Positions 10,934-18,552 of a DNA stretch of 64,000 nucleotides are shown in pieces; within the stretch, counting starts at the first letter, position 1; each line of letters opens with the position of its first letter. The position numbers and the translations under genes were made by a program. The DNA comes from DATFNI01 sp963787205 (GTDB taxonomy: Bacteria; Bacteroidota; Rhodothermia; Balneolales; DATFMH01): contig CAWBCD010000009.1 of assembly GCA_963787205.1 (NCBI GenBank), forward strand, positions 197,726-261,725, written 5' to 3'. The notes under the pieces are model-generated. The model had not been told where the DNA came from, made no database searches, and saw only the letters and a program-made list of their open reading frames with translations.

Positions 10934-11491
10934 ATGGAACCTGAAATAAACGATAGCAACACCAGCAGTTACTGGTCATCAGTTATCCTGGCCAGCGTGA
11001 TATTTGGTCTGATATCATTTGCCCTGACAATAGGCGCAGGCTACTATATGATCAATTCGGAACCGACGAATACTACCATTAACCCGTCGACAATAGTCGG
11101 CGCCATAACCTGCTTATTCACGGCATTTGGTGGTATGCTGGCAGTATGGCATTATACCAGGGAAAAAGTCGATAGCATAACGCTGGGGAAAGGGGCTTTG
11201 ATGGGGTTGTTAACCGGAGTTATTATCGGGCTCTTGAGTTTATTTCTCAGCAATGTGATCTGGCCACTCATCGATCCGAGTTATACCAATAAAATAATTG
11301 ACGCGACAATGCGTACTATGCAAGCACGCGGTTTGTCTCAGGAACAATTGCAGAAGATGTCGGATATGATGCATTCGGGCTCGCCGTGGAAATCCATCGG
11401 ATATGCCGTGAATGTGGTTATATTTGCGTTTCTGAACATGATCACAGGCATGGTCGGAGCCAGAATGTTTTCAGAAGACAAAGAACAATAA
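10934..11491 (+). CDS. DUF4199-like membrane protein
   Basis: A 185-residue protein with four predicted membrane segments (about 18-40, 55-75, 87-110 and 150-175) and a charged loop rich in Met and Gln between the third and fourth (MRTMQARGLSQEQLQKMSDMM). The layout, with a small amphipathic loop before the last helix, resembles the DUF4199 proteins of Bacteroidota, but no catalytic motif is visible and the family call is tentative. It is preceded by a fair ribosome binding site (ACAGGAG) and lies 15 bases after the DUF2085 gene. Confidence 0.7.
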   Translation: MEPEINDSNTSSYWSSVILASVIFGLISFALTIGAGYYMINSEPTNTTINPSTIVGAITCLFTAFGGMLAVWHYTREKVDSITLGKGALMGLLTGVIIGLLSLFLSNVIWPLIDPSYTNKIIDATMRTMQARGLSQEQLQKMSDMMHSGSPWKSIGYAVNVVIFAFLNMITGMVGARMFSEDKEQ

Positions 11492-11512
11492 TAACAAACA
11501 AATCCATCACTG

Positions 11513-12451
11513 TTGGAGCCCAGTAGCCAATCATTTGCCACCCCAAAAACATCCTGGTTTGAACGAAACGGGTTTCCCACCTGGGTAGTTGTCCTCGCTT
11601 GGTTTTTGGGATCATTAGCTTTATTTCAGATAGGCGGTTCAGTTCTATCGCTTGCTTTTATCGTAATCAGAGTCAAGCACATGCCTGATTTAAGCGATAT
11701 GAATAATGTGCTGAAACAGAACCTGGATCTGGTTTTCCTGGGTAACTCCATCGGGCAGTTCATCTTTTTGGGTATCGGGTCATGGTTCATTAGTAAATTG
11801 GCTGCCCCCGGTGGGAAAGTCGGTTCTTTTACAGGTTTCAAAGCGCCGAAAAATATCGTTTTTTTGATGATCCTGGCTTTGCTCATCTTTATTGTAATTC
11901 AGCCGGTTGTCTGGTTTTTAGGCTGGATCAACTCGCTGATTCCTTTTCCAAGCTTTTACATGAATTTTGAAAAGGCACAGGATAGTATTCTTAAGGATTT
12001 CCTTTCCGGGAACATGTCTGTTTGGTTTGTTCTGATAAATGTTGCCCTGGTGCCTGCTATATTTGAAGAATTCATGTATCGCGGATTTTTCCTGAATATT
12101 CTTAAAAAATCGGGGGGACCCACTCTTGCAATTATTCTTTCGGGAATTATGTTTGGAGCGTATCACATACGGTTTACTCAGATCATACCCTTATCCTTTT
12201 TAGGGATGCTGTTGGGTTATCTCGCCTGGAAATCGGAAAGTATCTATCCGGCAATGGTCGGGCATTTTGTGAATAACGGACTAAGTGTTATTCTCGCTGC
12301 CTTTGTACCGAGTTTCGTGTTTTCGAAGACGACGGCAGATAACATGCCTCCCCTTATCTGGATTGTTCTGAGTATTCTTGTAACAGGTTATTTGATTTAT
12401 CTTTTTGTGACGGAATCGCAACAAAATGCCAAAGGAGTTTCTGATGTTTAA
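11513..12451 (+). CDS. CPBP-family intramembrane metalloprotease
   Basis: A 312-residue polytopic membrane protein with the CAAX-protease/bacteriocin-processing (Abi, CPBP) motifs: FEEFMYRGFF (EExxxR, catalytic Glu pair), FGAYHIRFTQ (second motif with His) and MVGHFVNNGLS (third motif with H..N). These residues coordinate metal within the membrane. Bacterial substrates are generally unknown. The start is TTG at 11513, 21 bases after the previous gene. The next gene begins inside its last codons. Confidence 0.88.
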   Translation: MEPSSQSFATPKTSWFERNGFPTWVVVLAWFLGSLALFQIGGSVLSLAFIVIRVKHMPDLSDMNNVLKQNLDLVFLGNSIGQFIFLGIGSWFISKLAAPGGKVGSFTGFKAPKNIVFLMILALLIFIVIQPVVWFLGWINSLIPFPSFYMNFEKAQDSILKDFLSGNMSVWFVLINVALVPAIFEEFMYRGFFLNILKKSGGPTLAIILSGIMFGAYHIRFTQIIPLSFLGMLLGYLAWKSESIYPAMVGHFVNNGLSVILAAFVPSFVFSKTTADNMPPLIWIVLSILVTGYLIYLFVTESQQNAKGVSDV

Positions 12452-12737
12452 TAAGAATAGGCCGGATGATGTTGAAAACTGGGTTTGCATATATGAAACC
12501 ACCACGGAATACGATGCAAATCTTGCCAAAAGTTATCTTGAAAGCAGAGAAATAGATGTCCGTATCATCTCGAAGCGGGATTCTGCCTTTGATCTGAATA
12601 TCGGGGATTTAGCGCTTATATATGTATATGTTACCAAAGGCCAGGAAGATGAGGCCCATGAAGCCATGCGTGAATGGAAATCCGGCGAATCGGATCTTGG
12701 TGATGGCGACGAGGAGAACGAAAATAAGAACGATTAG
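12444..12737 (+). CDS. DUF2007 domain protein (putative PII-like signal transducer)
   Basis: A 97-residue acidic protein. Residues ~12-75 (WVCIYETTTEYDANLAKSYLESREI ... VYVTKGQEDEAHEAMREW) match the small DUF2007 fold, which superficially resembles PII-type signal proteins; the C-terminus is a run of Asp/Glu/Asn. I prefer the ATG at 12444, which has AAAGGAG six bases upstream, over the in-frame ATG at 12426. It overlaps the end of the CPBP gene and its stop codon overlaps the GTG of cdsA by one base, so these three are translationally linked. Confidence 0.75.
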   Translation: MFNKNRPDDVENWVCIYETTTEYDANLAKSYLESREIDVRIISKRDSAFDLNIGDLALIYVYVTKGQEDEAHEAMREWKSGESDLGDGDEENENKND

Positions 12738-13555
12738 TGAATGAACTGGGTAAACGGGTCCTGCTTGCACTGATAGCGGCTCCATTATTTCTTTGGGTGA
12801 TATGGCTGGGGGGATGGTATTTTCGCATTCTCATGCTGATCATCGGCCTTTTAGTGCTCTATGAAGTGCAGGATATATCAGGGAAAGCAGGTCTGCCTGT
12901 AAATCCGGTGATGACTTATCTGTTTGGGATATGGATGCTATGGTATCCATTGTGGCCTTATTCCGACGGTATTGGACTTGCCATGCTGGCCATTCTTTTT
13001 ATCTGGGAGACCTTTCGGCCGGGTACGGAGGTAATCAAAAGGATTTCGGGTACCCTGTTCTGTGGCCTTTATGCCCCAGCCGGATTCCTGGCGTTTCAAA
13101 ATCTGCGTTTCTCCGGGCCTTTGGAAGGATTCATCATTATTCTTGGCCTCCTGTTTATGGTGTGGGGTAATGACACATTCGCCTATTTTGTCGGCCGGCA
13201 GTTTGGTAAGCATCCCATGACTCCTTCTATTAGTCCCAAGAAAACATGGGAAGGATTCATCGGGGGTTTTCCCGGAGCGGCAACCGGCTTATTTCTGACT
13301 TGGCTCGTAGCAGGTTCAAATTATCCGTTTACCCTGTCTGTCTCGATTGGACTGATCCTCGTTACAAGTATTTTTGGTCCAATTGGAGATCTTGTTGAGA
13401 GCAGATTCAAAAGAATTGCCGGAATAAAAGATTCAGGCTCACTCCTGCCGGGACATGGCGGTTTTTTTGATCGTTTTGATGCTCTCATACTTAGCTCAAT
13501 AGCGGTATTTTTTTACATCCAGATCACACAAATAATTTCTCATGCAGCGTTTTGA
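12737..13555 (+). CDS. cdsA: Phosphatidate cytidylyltransferase (CDP-diglyceride synthase)
   Basis: This integral membrane enzyme makes CDP-diacylglycerol from phosphatidate and CTP, the branch point of phospholipid synthesis. The 272-residue protein has about seven membrane segments and the family signature, from GNDTFAYFVGRQFGKH and SPKKTWEGFIGG through FGPIGDLVESRFKRIAGIKDSG to LLPGHGGFFDRFDAL. It starts at GTG 12737, sharing one base with the preceding stop, and its 3' end overlaps the epimerase gene by 14 bases. Together with accA it gives the operon a lipid-synthesis theme. Confidence 0.95.
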   Translation: MNELGKRVLLALIAAPLFLWVIWLGGWYFRILMLIIGLLVLYEVQDISGKAGLPVNPVMTYLFGIWMLWYPLWPYSDGIGLAMLAILFIWETFRPGTEVIKRISGTLFCGLYAPAGFLAFQNLRFSGPLEGFIIILGLLFMVWGNDTFAYFVGRQFGKHPMTPSISPKKTWEGFIGGFPGAATGLFLTWLVAGSNYPFTLSVSIGLILVTSIFGPIGDLVESRFKRIAGIKDSGSLLPGHGGFFDRFDALILSSIAVFFYIQITQIISHAAF

Positions 13556-14600
13556 TTTAAGCTGGAAAAGAGTTCAACTACCCCTCAAGCATACGTTTAC
13601 TATTTCCAGAGGATCGAAGTATCATGCAAACAATGTCATACTTCGCCTGCAGGAAGATGGCATCACCGCATTCGGTGAAGCCGCTCCAAATCCCAGATAC
13701 AACGAATCACCGGAATCGGTTATAGCCTTCTTTGAGAAACTGGATCTGTCGCACGTTTCAAATATCTTCGATGTCAGAGCGGTGATGGATGAGGTTATAG
13801 CCGTGGATGAGCAGGAACACTCGGCTCATGCTGCCGTAGAAATGGCCCTGTGCGACTGGATCGGCAAGAAACTGGATATCCCTTTGTACCGGTTGTGGAA
13901 TGCTCCCTTATCGACAGGACCGCAGAGTTCTGTGACACTAGGGCTCGGTTCACCTGACGAAATGGAGCAGAAAATCGAAGAGGTGGAAAGATATCCCATT
14001 CTCAAAGTTAAGCTCGGCTCCGAGAACGACCGTGATATTATTCGGCGGATCCGAAAACATACGGATAAAACACTGTGGGTTGATGCCAACGAAGGGTGGA
14101 CCGGCTTTGAGCAAGCCAGAGATATGATCGTTTTTTTGGCCGATCAGGGGGTTCAACTCATTGAACAGCCCATGCCTGCGTCAGCTATTGACGATATAGC
14201 GAAATTAAAGGAAATATCGCCTGTTCCGATTTTTGCCGATGAAGGATTTACAGGCACAGAGTCGCTTGAGGATATTGCGGAGGCTTATCATGGTATTAAT
14301 ATCAAACTCATGAAGATCGGCGGGATGACCCCTGCCCTTCGGACCATTGCAAGTGCCCGGCAATATGGAATGAAAGTGATGATCGGATGTATGCTGGAGA
14401 CGTCACTGGCCAATACGGCCGGGGCTGTGGTCAGTATGTTTGCCGACTACGCTGATCTGGATGGGTCCTTTTTATTAGCCGAAGATCCATTTAACGGGTT
14501 CACGTTATCAGATGAAGAAGCTTTCGTAATATTGAATGAAGAGCCGGGACTTGGTGTTTCACCCGATAGATCAATTGCTAACAATTATCTTGAATTTTAA
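13542..14600 (+). CDS. Dipeptide epimerase-like enolase-superfamily enzyme
   Basis: A 352-residue member of the muconate-lactonizing subgroup, closest in pattern to L-Ala-D/L-Glu epimerases, which recycle murein peptides. Expected catalytic and metal residues are present: KVKLG (Lys of the first KxK position), VDANEGW, EQPMP and ADEG (metal-binding Asp/Glu/Asp) and KLMKIGG (second catalytic Lys). The start overlaps cdsA by 14 bases and the yfcH-like gene follows by 14. Exact dipeptide specificity cannot be judged. It could also be an o-succinylbenzoate-synthase-like enzyme, but no menaquinone genes are nearby. Confidence 0.85.
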   Translation: MQRFDLSWKRVQLPLKHTFTISRGSKYHANNVILRLQEDGITAFGEAAPNPRYNESPESVIAFFEKLDLSHVSNIFDVRAVMDEVIAVDEQEHSAHAAVEMALCDWIGKKLDIPLYRLWNAPLSTGPQSSVTLGLGSPDEMEQKIEEVERYPILKVKLGSENDRDIIRRIRKHTDKTLWVDANEGWTGFEQARDMIVFLADQGVQLIEQPMPASAIDDIAKLKEISPVPIFADEGFTGTESLEDIAEAYHGINIKLMKIGGMTPALRTIASARQYGMKVMIGCMLETSLANTAGAVVSMFADYADLDGSFLLAEDPFNGFTLSDEEAFVILNEEPGLGVSPDRSIANNYLEF

Positions 14601-14614
14601 ATCGCCGCCTGCAG

Positions 14615-15514
14615 ATGAAAATACTTATGACAGGAGGGACAGGATTTATAGGGCATCATTTGAGCACATCACTCAGTGAAAACAGTCATCAGGTTACCAT
14701 TTTGTCCCGTCATCCGGCAGAATATCATAATCTGGAAAGTGCTAACATTAACATTGAGCCATGGCCTGAAAATCTTGGTAAAAGGATGAACGAGACCGAC
14801 GCGGTCATTAACCTGGCAGGTGAAAACTTGTTTGGCCAGAGATGGACAGCGTCGGTGAAAAAGAGGATTCTCGAGAGTCGTGTAAAAACCACCCGTTTAA
14901 TTGTAGATGGGATACGGTCGGCAGATGATCCTCCCGGCGTTTTGCTGTCTGCTTCGGCGGTGGGGTATTATGGAAGCCGTGGGCGGGAGCGTATTCATGA
15001 AAAAGACAGACCTGCCAATGACTTCCTTGCGCTAGTTTGCCAACAGTGGGAAGATGAAGCCAGAAAAGCGGAAGCCGGTAATGTCAGAACCGTTATCACC
15101 CGCATCGGATTGCCTCTGCAAACGGATGGCGGTGTACTCGGCAAGATGCTTACACCCTTTAAATTCGGAGTCGGTGGTTCATTAGGCAATGGTCGGCAGT
15201 TTTTCCCATGGATACACATGACCGATTTATGCCGTGCCGTTCATTTTTTGCTGACGAACGAAGATCTCTCCGGGCCCTTCAATATAACAGCCCCGATTCC
15301 TGTAACCATGCGGCAGTTTGCCGTTGATCTGGGCAGAGTTATACATCGGCCGGCGTGGCTGAGTGTACCGAAAGTTGCCCTTGATCTTCTGTTGGGAGAA
15401 GCGGCTAAATCTGTCACAGCCAGCCTGAGAGTTGTTCCGCAAAAATTATTGAATGCCGGATTTGAGTTTCGGTTCAGGGAACTGGAACCGGCTTTAAGGG
15501 ATCTGTTGCGTTAA
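14615..15514 (+). CDS. TIGR01777-family epimerase-like protein (YfcH/SDR39U1 type)
   Basis: A 299-residue extended short-chain dehydrogenase homologue. The N-terminal MKILMTGGTGFIGHHL is a Rossmann NAD(P)-binding glycine motif; VINLAGEN, KKRILESRVKTTRLIV, SASAVGYYG (Y in the active-site position) and TRIGLPLQ are characteristic of the family, and a DUF1731-type C-terminal tail (FEFRFRELEPALRDLL) is present. The biological substrate is unknown. It is the last gene of the packed run that begins with accA. Confidence 0.88.
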   Translation: MKILMTGGTGFIGHHLSTSLSENSHQVTILSRHPAEYHNLESANINIEPWPENLGKRMNETDAVINLAGENLFGQRWTASVKKRILESRVKTTRLIVDGIRSADDPPGVLLSASAVGYYGSRGRERIHEKDRPANDFLALVCQQWEDEARKAEAGNVRTVITRIGLPLQTDGGVLGKMLTPFKFGVGGSLGNGRQFFPWIHMTDLCRAVHFLLTNEDLSGPFNITAPIPVTMRQFAVDLGRVIHRPAWLSVPKVALDLLLGEAAKSVTASLRVVPQKLLNAGFEFRFRELEPALRDLLR

Positions 15515-15524
15515 AAGTCAATCA

Positions 15525-15612
15525 AAGCTACAAAGCTGGTCTAGGCGTCCTTGCGCCTGGAAACAAGCGCGTAATGGTTTCGGCGAGGACGCCAGAACCA
15601 GCGTGTTAGCTT
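15525..15612. repeat. Long imperfect inverted repeat with symmetric internal loops
   Basis: Two 27-base arms (15525-15551 and 15586-15612) pair as three helices: AAGCTA/TAGCTT, GCTGGT/ACCAGC and GGCGTCCT/AGGACGCC, separated by internal loops of 4x4 and 3x3 bases. The 34-base centre contains a further small GCGC..GCGC pairing. It occupies the gap between the convergent yfcH-like gene and the propeller lipoprotein gene. There is no T run, so it is not a standard terminator; a dispersed palindromic repeat is the best guess. Confidence 0.6.
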
Positions 15613-15709
15613 ATTCCTTGAGTTGCTTATCCCGCAAGATTAAGATTTAGCAATGGTAACATCCTAATCCCCAATATTATGAAGTGTAGCAACCGACATG
15701 GAAAGAGTT

Positions 15710-18460
15710 TTACTGTTTATTGGCCGTAGGTGCAGAACTAGAGGAAGAATGCAAAATGCTCCACATGCGAATCCCGTCTTTTGTCTCTGAAATGATGTCG
15801 ATATTGCCATCTCCGTCAAGATCAGTGATCACAGGGTAATTCATTGATGCCGTAGGCAGATTGAATAGCCGTTGCTGGTTGATGATATCCCAGGCGAACA
15901 GCCGGCCAAATGCTGCCAGAGCCACGATATCCTTGTGTCCGTCGTAATTCAGATCCGCAACGCGCGGGGTCCAGTTTTGATTGGAGGGTTGTCCCATATT
16001 TTCGGTAAACAGCAGCTTTCCATCGGTGCTGAAAAGAAAGACGGAACCATTATCTGTGCTGGTCAGAATCGTTGTCATTTTTTTGACCGTAGCAGAGTCG
16101 ATTCGAACATCCAGATCCTGGATTGACGGTTTCCCGACAATACCAGAATTGCCCACATAAAGAGCGCCCATATGTAACTTCCCGTTGTCGAGCGTGTCGT
16201 ATGCCGTGTTTCTGTAGGTGTTAAGGCTGTCGGACAGCATGCGGGTAGGTCCGACCGTGTAAACATATCCATCGGCAGATCCCACAAGCATCTGATCTTT
16301 GTAAAACGTAGGACTGTCGGATAGCTTGGCAGGAAGGAACAGTGGAAATCCGGATTGCAGCCGTCCATCCTGACCCCATGCAAATAATGCATTATCCGCA
16401 ACAGCCCAGACCGACCATTCTCCCTGAAACTGTTTGAACTCCGGAGCATGGGTTATCACAGTGTTGGTTTCAACCGGCCAGCCCGGTATATCCTGACCAC
16501 GTCCGTTGAGCACATGAAGTTTACGGTCGGCGGTTGCCACAATAAGTTCAGGAAGCCCATCTCTTGTGACATCAGCCACTGTAAGCGGCGATGTTATCTT
16601 TTCTTCCATGGTGATGGGAAAATGTGGCAGAAGATCCCCATTGGAATTCCATGCATAGATCTTATTACCGGAGGCGATGAGAACGGCATTTTGTCCATTC
16701 CCATACCAGTCATAGACAACAGGCGAACCAATGGGGGTATCACCAATGGTTTCCATTTGATCAAGCACGGTTCCATCAGCAGCGAGTATAGATATCTTGC
16801 CGCTGCTGTTGGAGACTACCAATTCGTTGTGAGAGTTACCGCCAAGGTTTGCCAGGGCCGGTTCGCCGGTCAGGTTGGCATTATTCATAGCATAAAACCA
16901 CTGTTCCTGGTACGGCTTGTTCGACTGTTTGGAAGAATAGGTGTGCGCCAGAAGAGATAATTGACCGGAATCATTCCGGACCAGACTCGCCGCAAATGTA
17001 TCAAACTGAGATGTTATGGCAGCAACGCTGTTGTTTTTGCTCAGATATGATTTGATATACTGCTGAAACCTGTTGCCCTGAACAAAGAAAAATGCGCTGG
17101 TTTGTTCGGGAAAATCTTTGCGTATCGATTTAAAGTAATCCGAATAGTACATCATTCGGCGTTGGCTCCAATCCGACTGGAGCCGGGTAATCAGACCTGA
17201 ACGGGGTGCCAGGATAACCGACCCGCCAACCGTTCCAACATAAAAGTTGGTATAGGTACATACGGGTGTTCCTACAAGATGAGCTAGCAGGGTACCCCGG
17301 ATGTAGTAGTTACTTCCAACTTTTCTGATATAACCTTGATCCGCCAGATGACTGAGCTGATTCTCAAATTCACCAGCATCTTTAAGACGACGGATAAACA
17401 GGTTTTCCCCGATCGACAGGAATCCTCCCGGATCAAAAGTCACGAAGGCCCATTCCGGATCCAGTGTCTGTTCAATGTGGTTGTAAAGATCATGTTGAGA
17501 CTTGAATAATGAATCCAACCGCGTTGAAGCAGTGATTGTATCCAGTTCTGTTGATGAAATACCGGGATCCTGCATCAGCGCGAAGCTGGCAGCATCAGAT
17601 GGGATATACCGGCTGAGCTGAAACTTGTGTGGTGCACCCGCAAATGACCGGGCAAGGGGCGATAGTGCACTGTCGGGCGCAACCGGTACGATGCCTTTGA
17701 TTGTGATTCTTTTGTTGTCAGTTGTGTCTGCAGCGCTGACGTGGAGGTCTACAGGTCTGAGTCCGGCAAATGCATTGTTAATAAGAGGTCGGTATTTAAG
17801 AGCAGCCTCCATATCAATCCATCGGTCTATATGACCGGCATTCAGAACAAGCGTGCCCGGTTGCAGCCGGGTATCTTTTGTGTCAATTGAGGGGATGAGC
17901 CCAAGGTACGCACGTATTGACTCTTCAATGCCATAACTGCTTTGAGAGAATAAGGTCCATTTTTTTAGCTGAGTAACGTAAATAATGACATCATTCAGAA
18001 ACAGCTTGTGTATTGTTGCACCGTGGAAGGTATATTCCTGTTGCGTATACTGCCGGGAATAGGTGGTATCAATATCTTCCAGGAAATCATGTTGCGATGA
18101 AGCCACCCAGATGGGTACCCACTGCGTTGATTCATCAGGAAAGAGGATCATCGCTTTTATATTGATAGGACCCGATGCTGGAGTACTGAATTTCTGAGCG
18201 ACCGGAATAGCCGAACTGCTCAGATCATCAAAGAATGGCATATAATTTTCCTGCAACGCCTGATTCAGCGTGGTTGAATCAGGAAATACAAGTACTGCCG
18301 GGGTATATCCCGGTATGGCGTCTGACCATGGTTTCTGAGGTATTTTTTTACAGGAGAAGACCATGAAAGACAGGGCGAGAACCCAAAACAGATGAGCTCC
18401 CGGAAAATTATGGGTAAATGATAATCGTTGTTTTGACATCGAGTTTTTAGCTCGTATCAT
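15710..18460 (-). CDS. Large beta-propeller/FG-GAP-like lipoprotein
   Basis: A 916-residue predicted lipoprotein. The N-terminal hydrophobic stretch ends in a lipobox-like VFSC followed by KK (Cys near residue 37). Residues ~50-530 resemble DUF3352-type exported proteins. From ~545 on there are repeated propeller blades of the type IASGNKIYAWNSNGD, VADVTRDGLPELIVATADRK, VADLNYDGHKDIVALAAFGR and ITDLDGDGNIDIIS, with FG-GAP/VCBS-like D.N.DG calcium loops. It probably sits on the envelope surface or in the periplasm; the ligand is unknown. An alternative start at an internal Met (residue 8) would give a more compact signal peptide. It is divergent from the VWA gene. Confidence 0.75.
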   Translation of the reverse strand: MIRAKNSMSKQRLSFTHNFPGAHLFWVLALSFMVFSCKKIPQKPWSDAIPGYTPAVLVFPDSTTLNQALQENYMPFFDDLSSSAIPVAQKFSTPASGPINIKAMILFPDESTQWVPIWVASSQHDFLEDIDTTYSRQYTQQEYTFHGATIHKLFLNDVIIYVTQLKKWTLFSQSSYGIEESIRAYLGLIPSIDTKDTRLQPGTLVLNAGHIDRWIDMEAALKYRPLINNAFAGLRPVDLHVSAADTTDNKRITIKGIVPVAPDSALSPLARSFAGAPHKFQLSRYIPSDAASFALMQDPGISSTELDTITASTRLDSLFKSQHDLYNHIEQTLDPEWAFVTFDPGGFLSIGENLFIRRLKDAGEFENQLSHLADQGYIRKVGSNYYIRGTLLAHLVGTPVCTYTNFYVGTVGGSVILAPRSGLITRLQSDWSQRRMMYYSDYFKSIRKDFPEQTSAFFFVQGNRFQQYIKSYLSKNNSVAAITSQFDTFAASLVRNDSGQLSLLAHTYSSKQSNKPYQEQWFYAMNNANLTGEPALANLGGNSHNELVVSNSSGKISILAADGTVLDQMETIGDTPIGSPVVYDWYGNGQNAVLIASGNKIYAWNSNGDLLPHFPITMEEKITSPLTVADVTRDGLPELIVATADRKLHVLNGRGQDIPGWPVETNTVITHAPEFKQFQGEWSVWAVADNALFAWGQDGRLQSGFPLFLPAKLSDSPTFYKDQMLVGSADGYVYTVGPTRMLSDSLNTYRNTAYDTLDNGKLHMGALYVGNSGIVGKPSIQDLDVRIDSATVKKMTTILTSTDNGSVFLFSTDGKLLFTENMGQPSNQNWTPRVADLNYDGHKDIVALAAFGRLFAWDIINQQRLFNLPTASMNYPVITDLDGDGNIDIISETKDGIRMWSILHSSSSSAPTANKQ

Positions 18461-18552
18461 GGATAAAATTGATAATTAAACACAATTTGGGGTCGTATGC
18501 CGGTATCCATCCGGGACATCCGGTCGCATAAAAGTAACCTTTTTTGCGATAA

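Noticed and set aside
15525..15612. Possible integron attC site
   Set aside because: The helix layout is similar, but the GTT/AAC pair and extrahelical bases are not found, and there is no integron integrase or cassette gene nearby.
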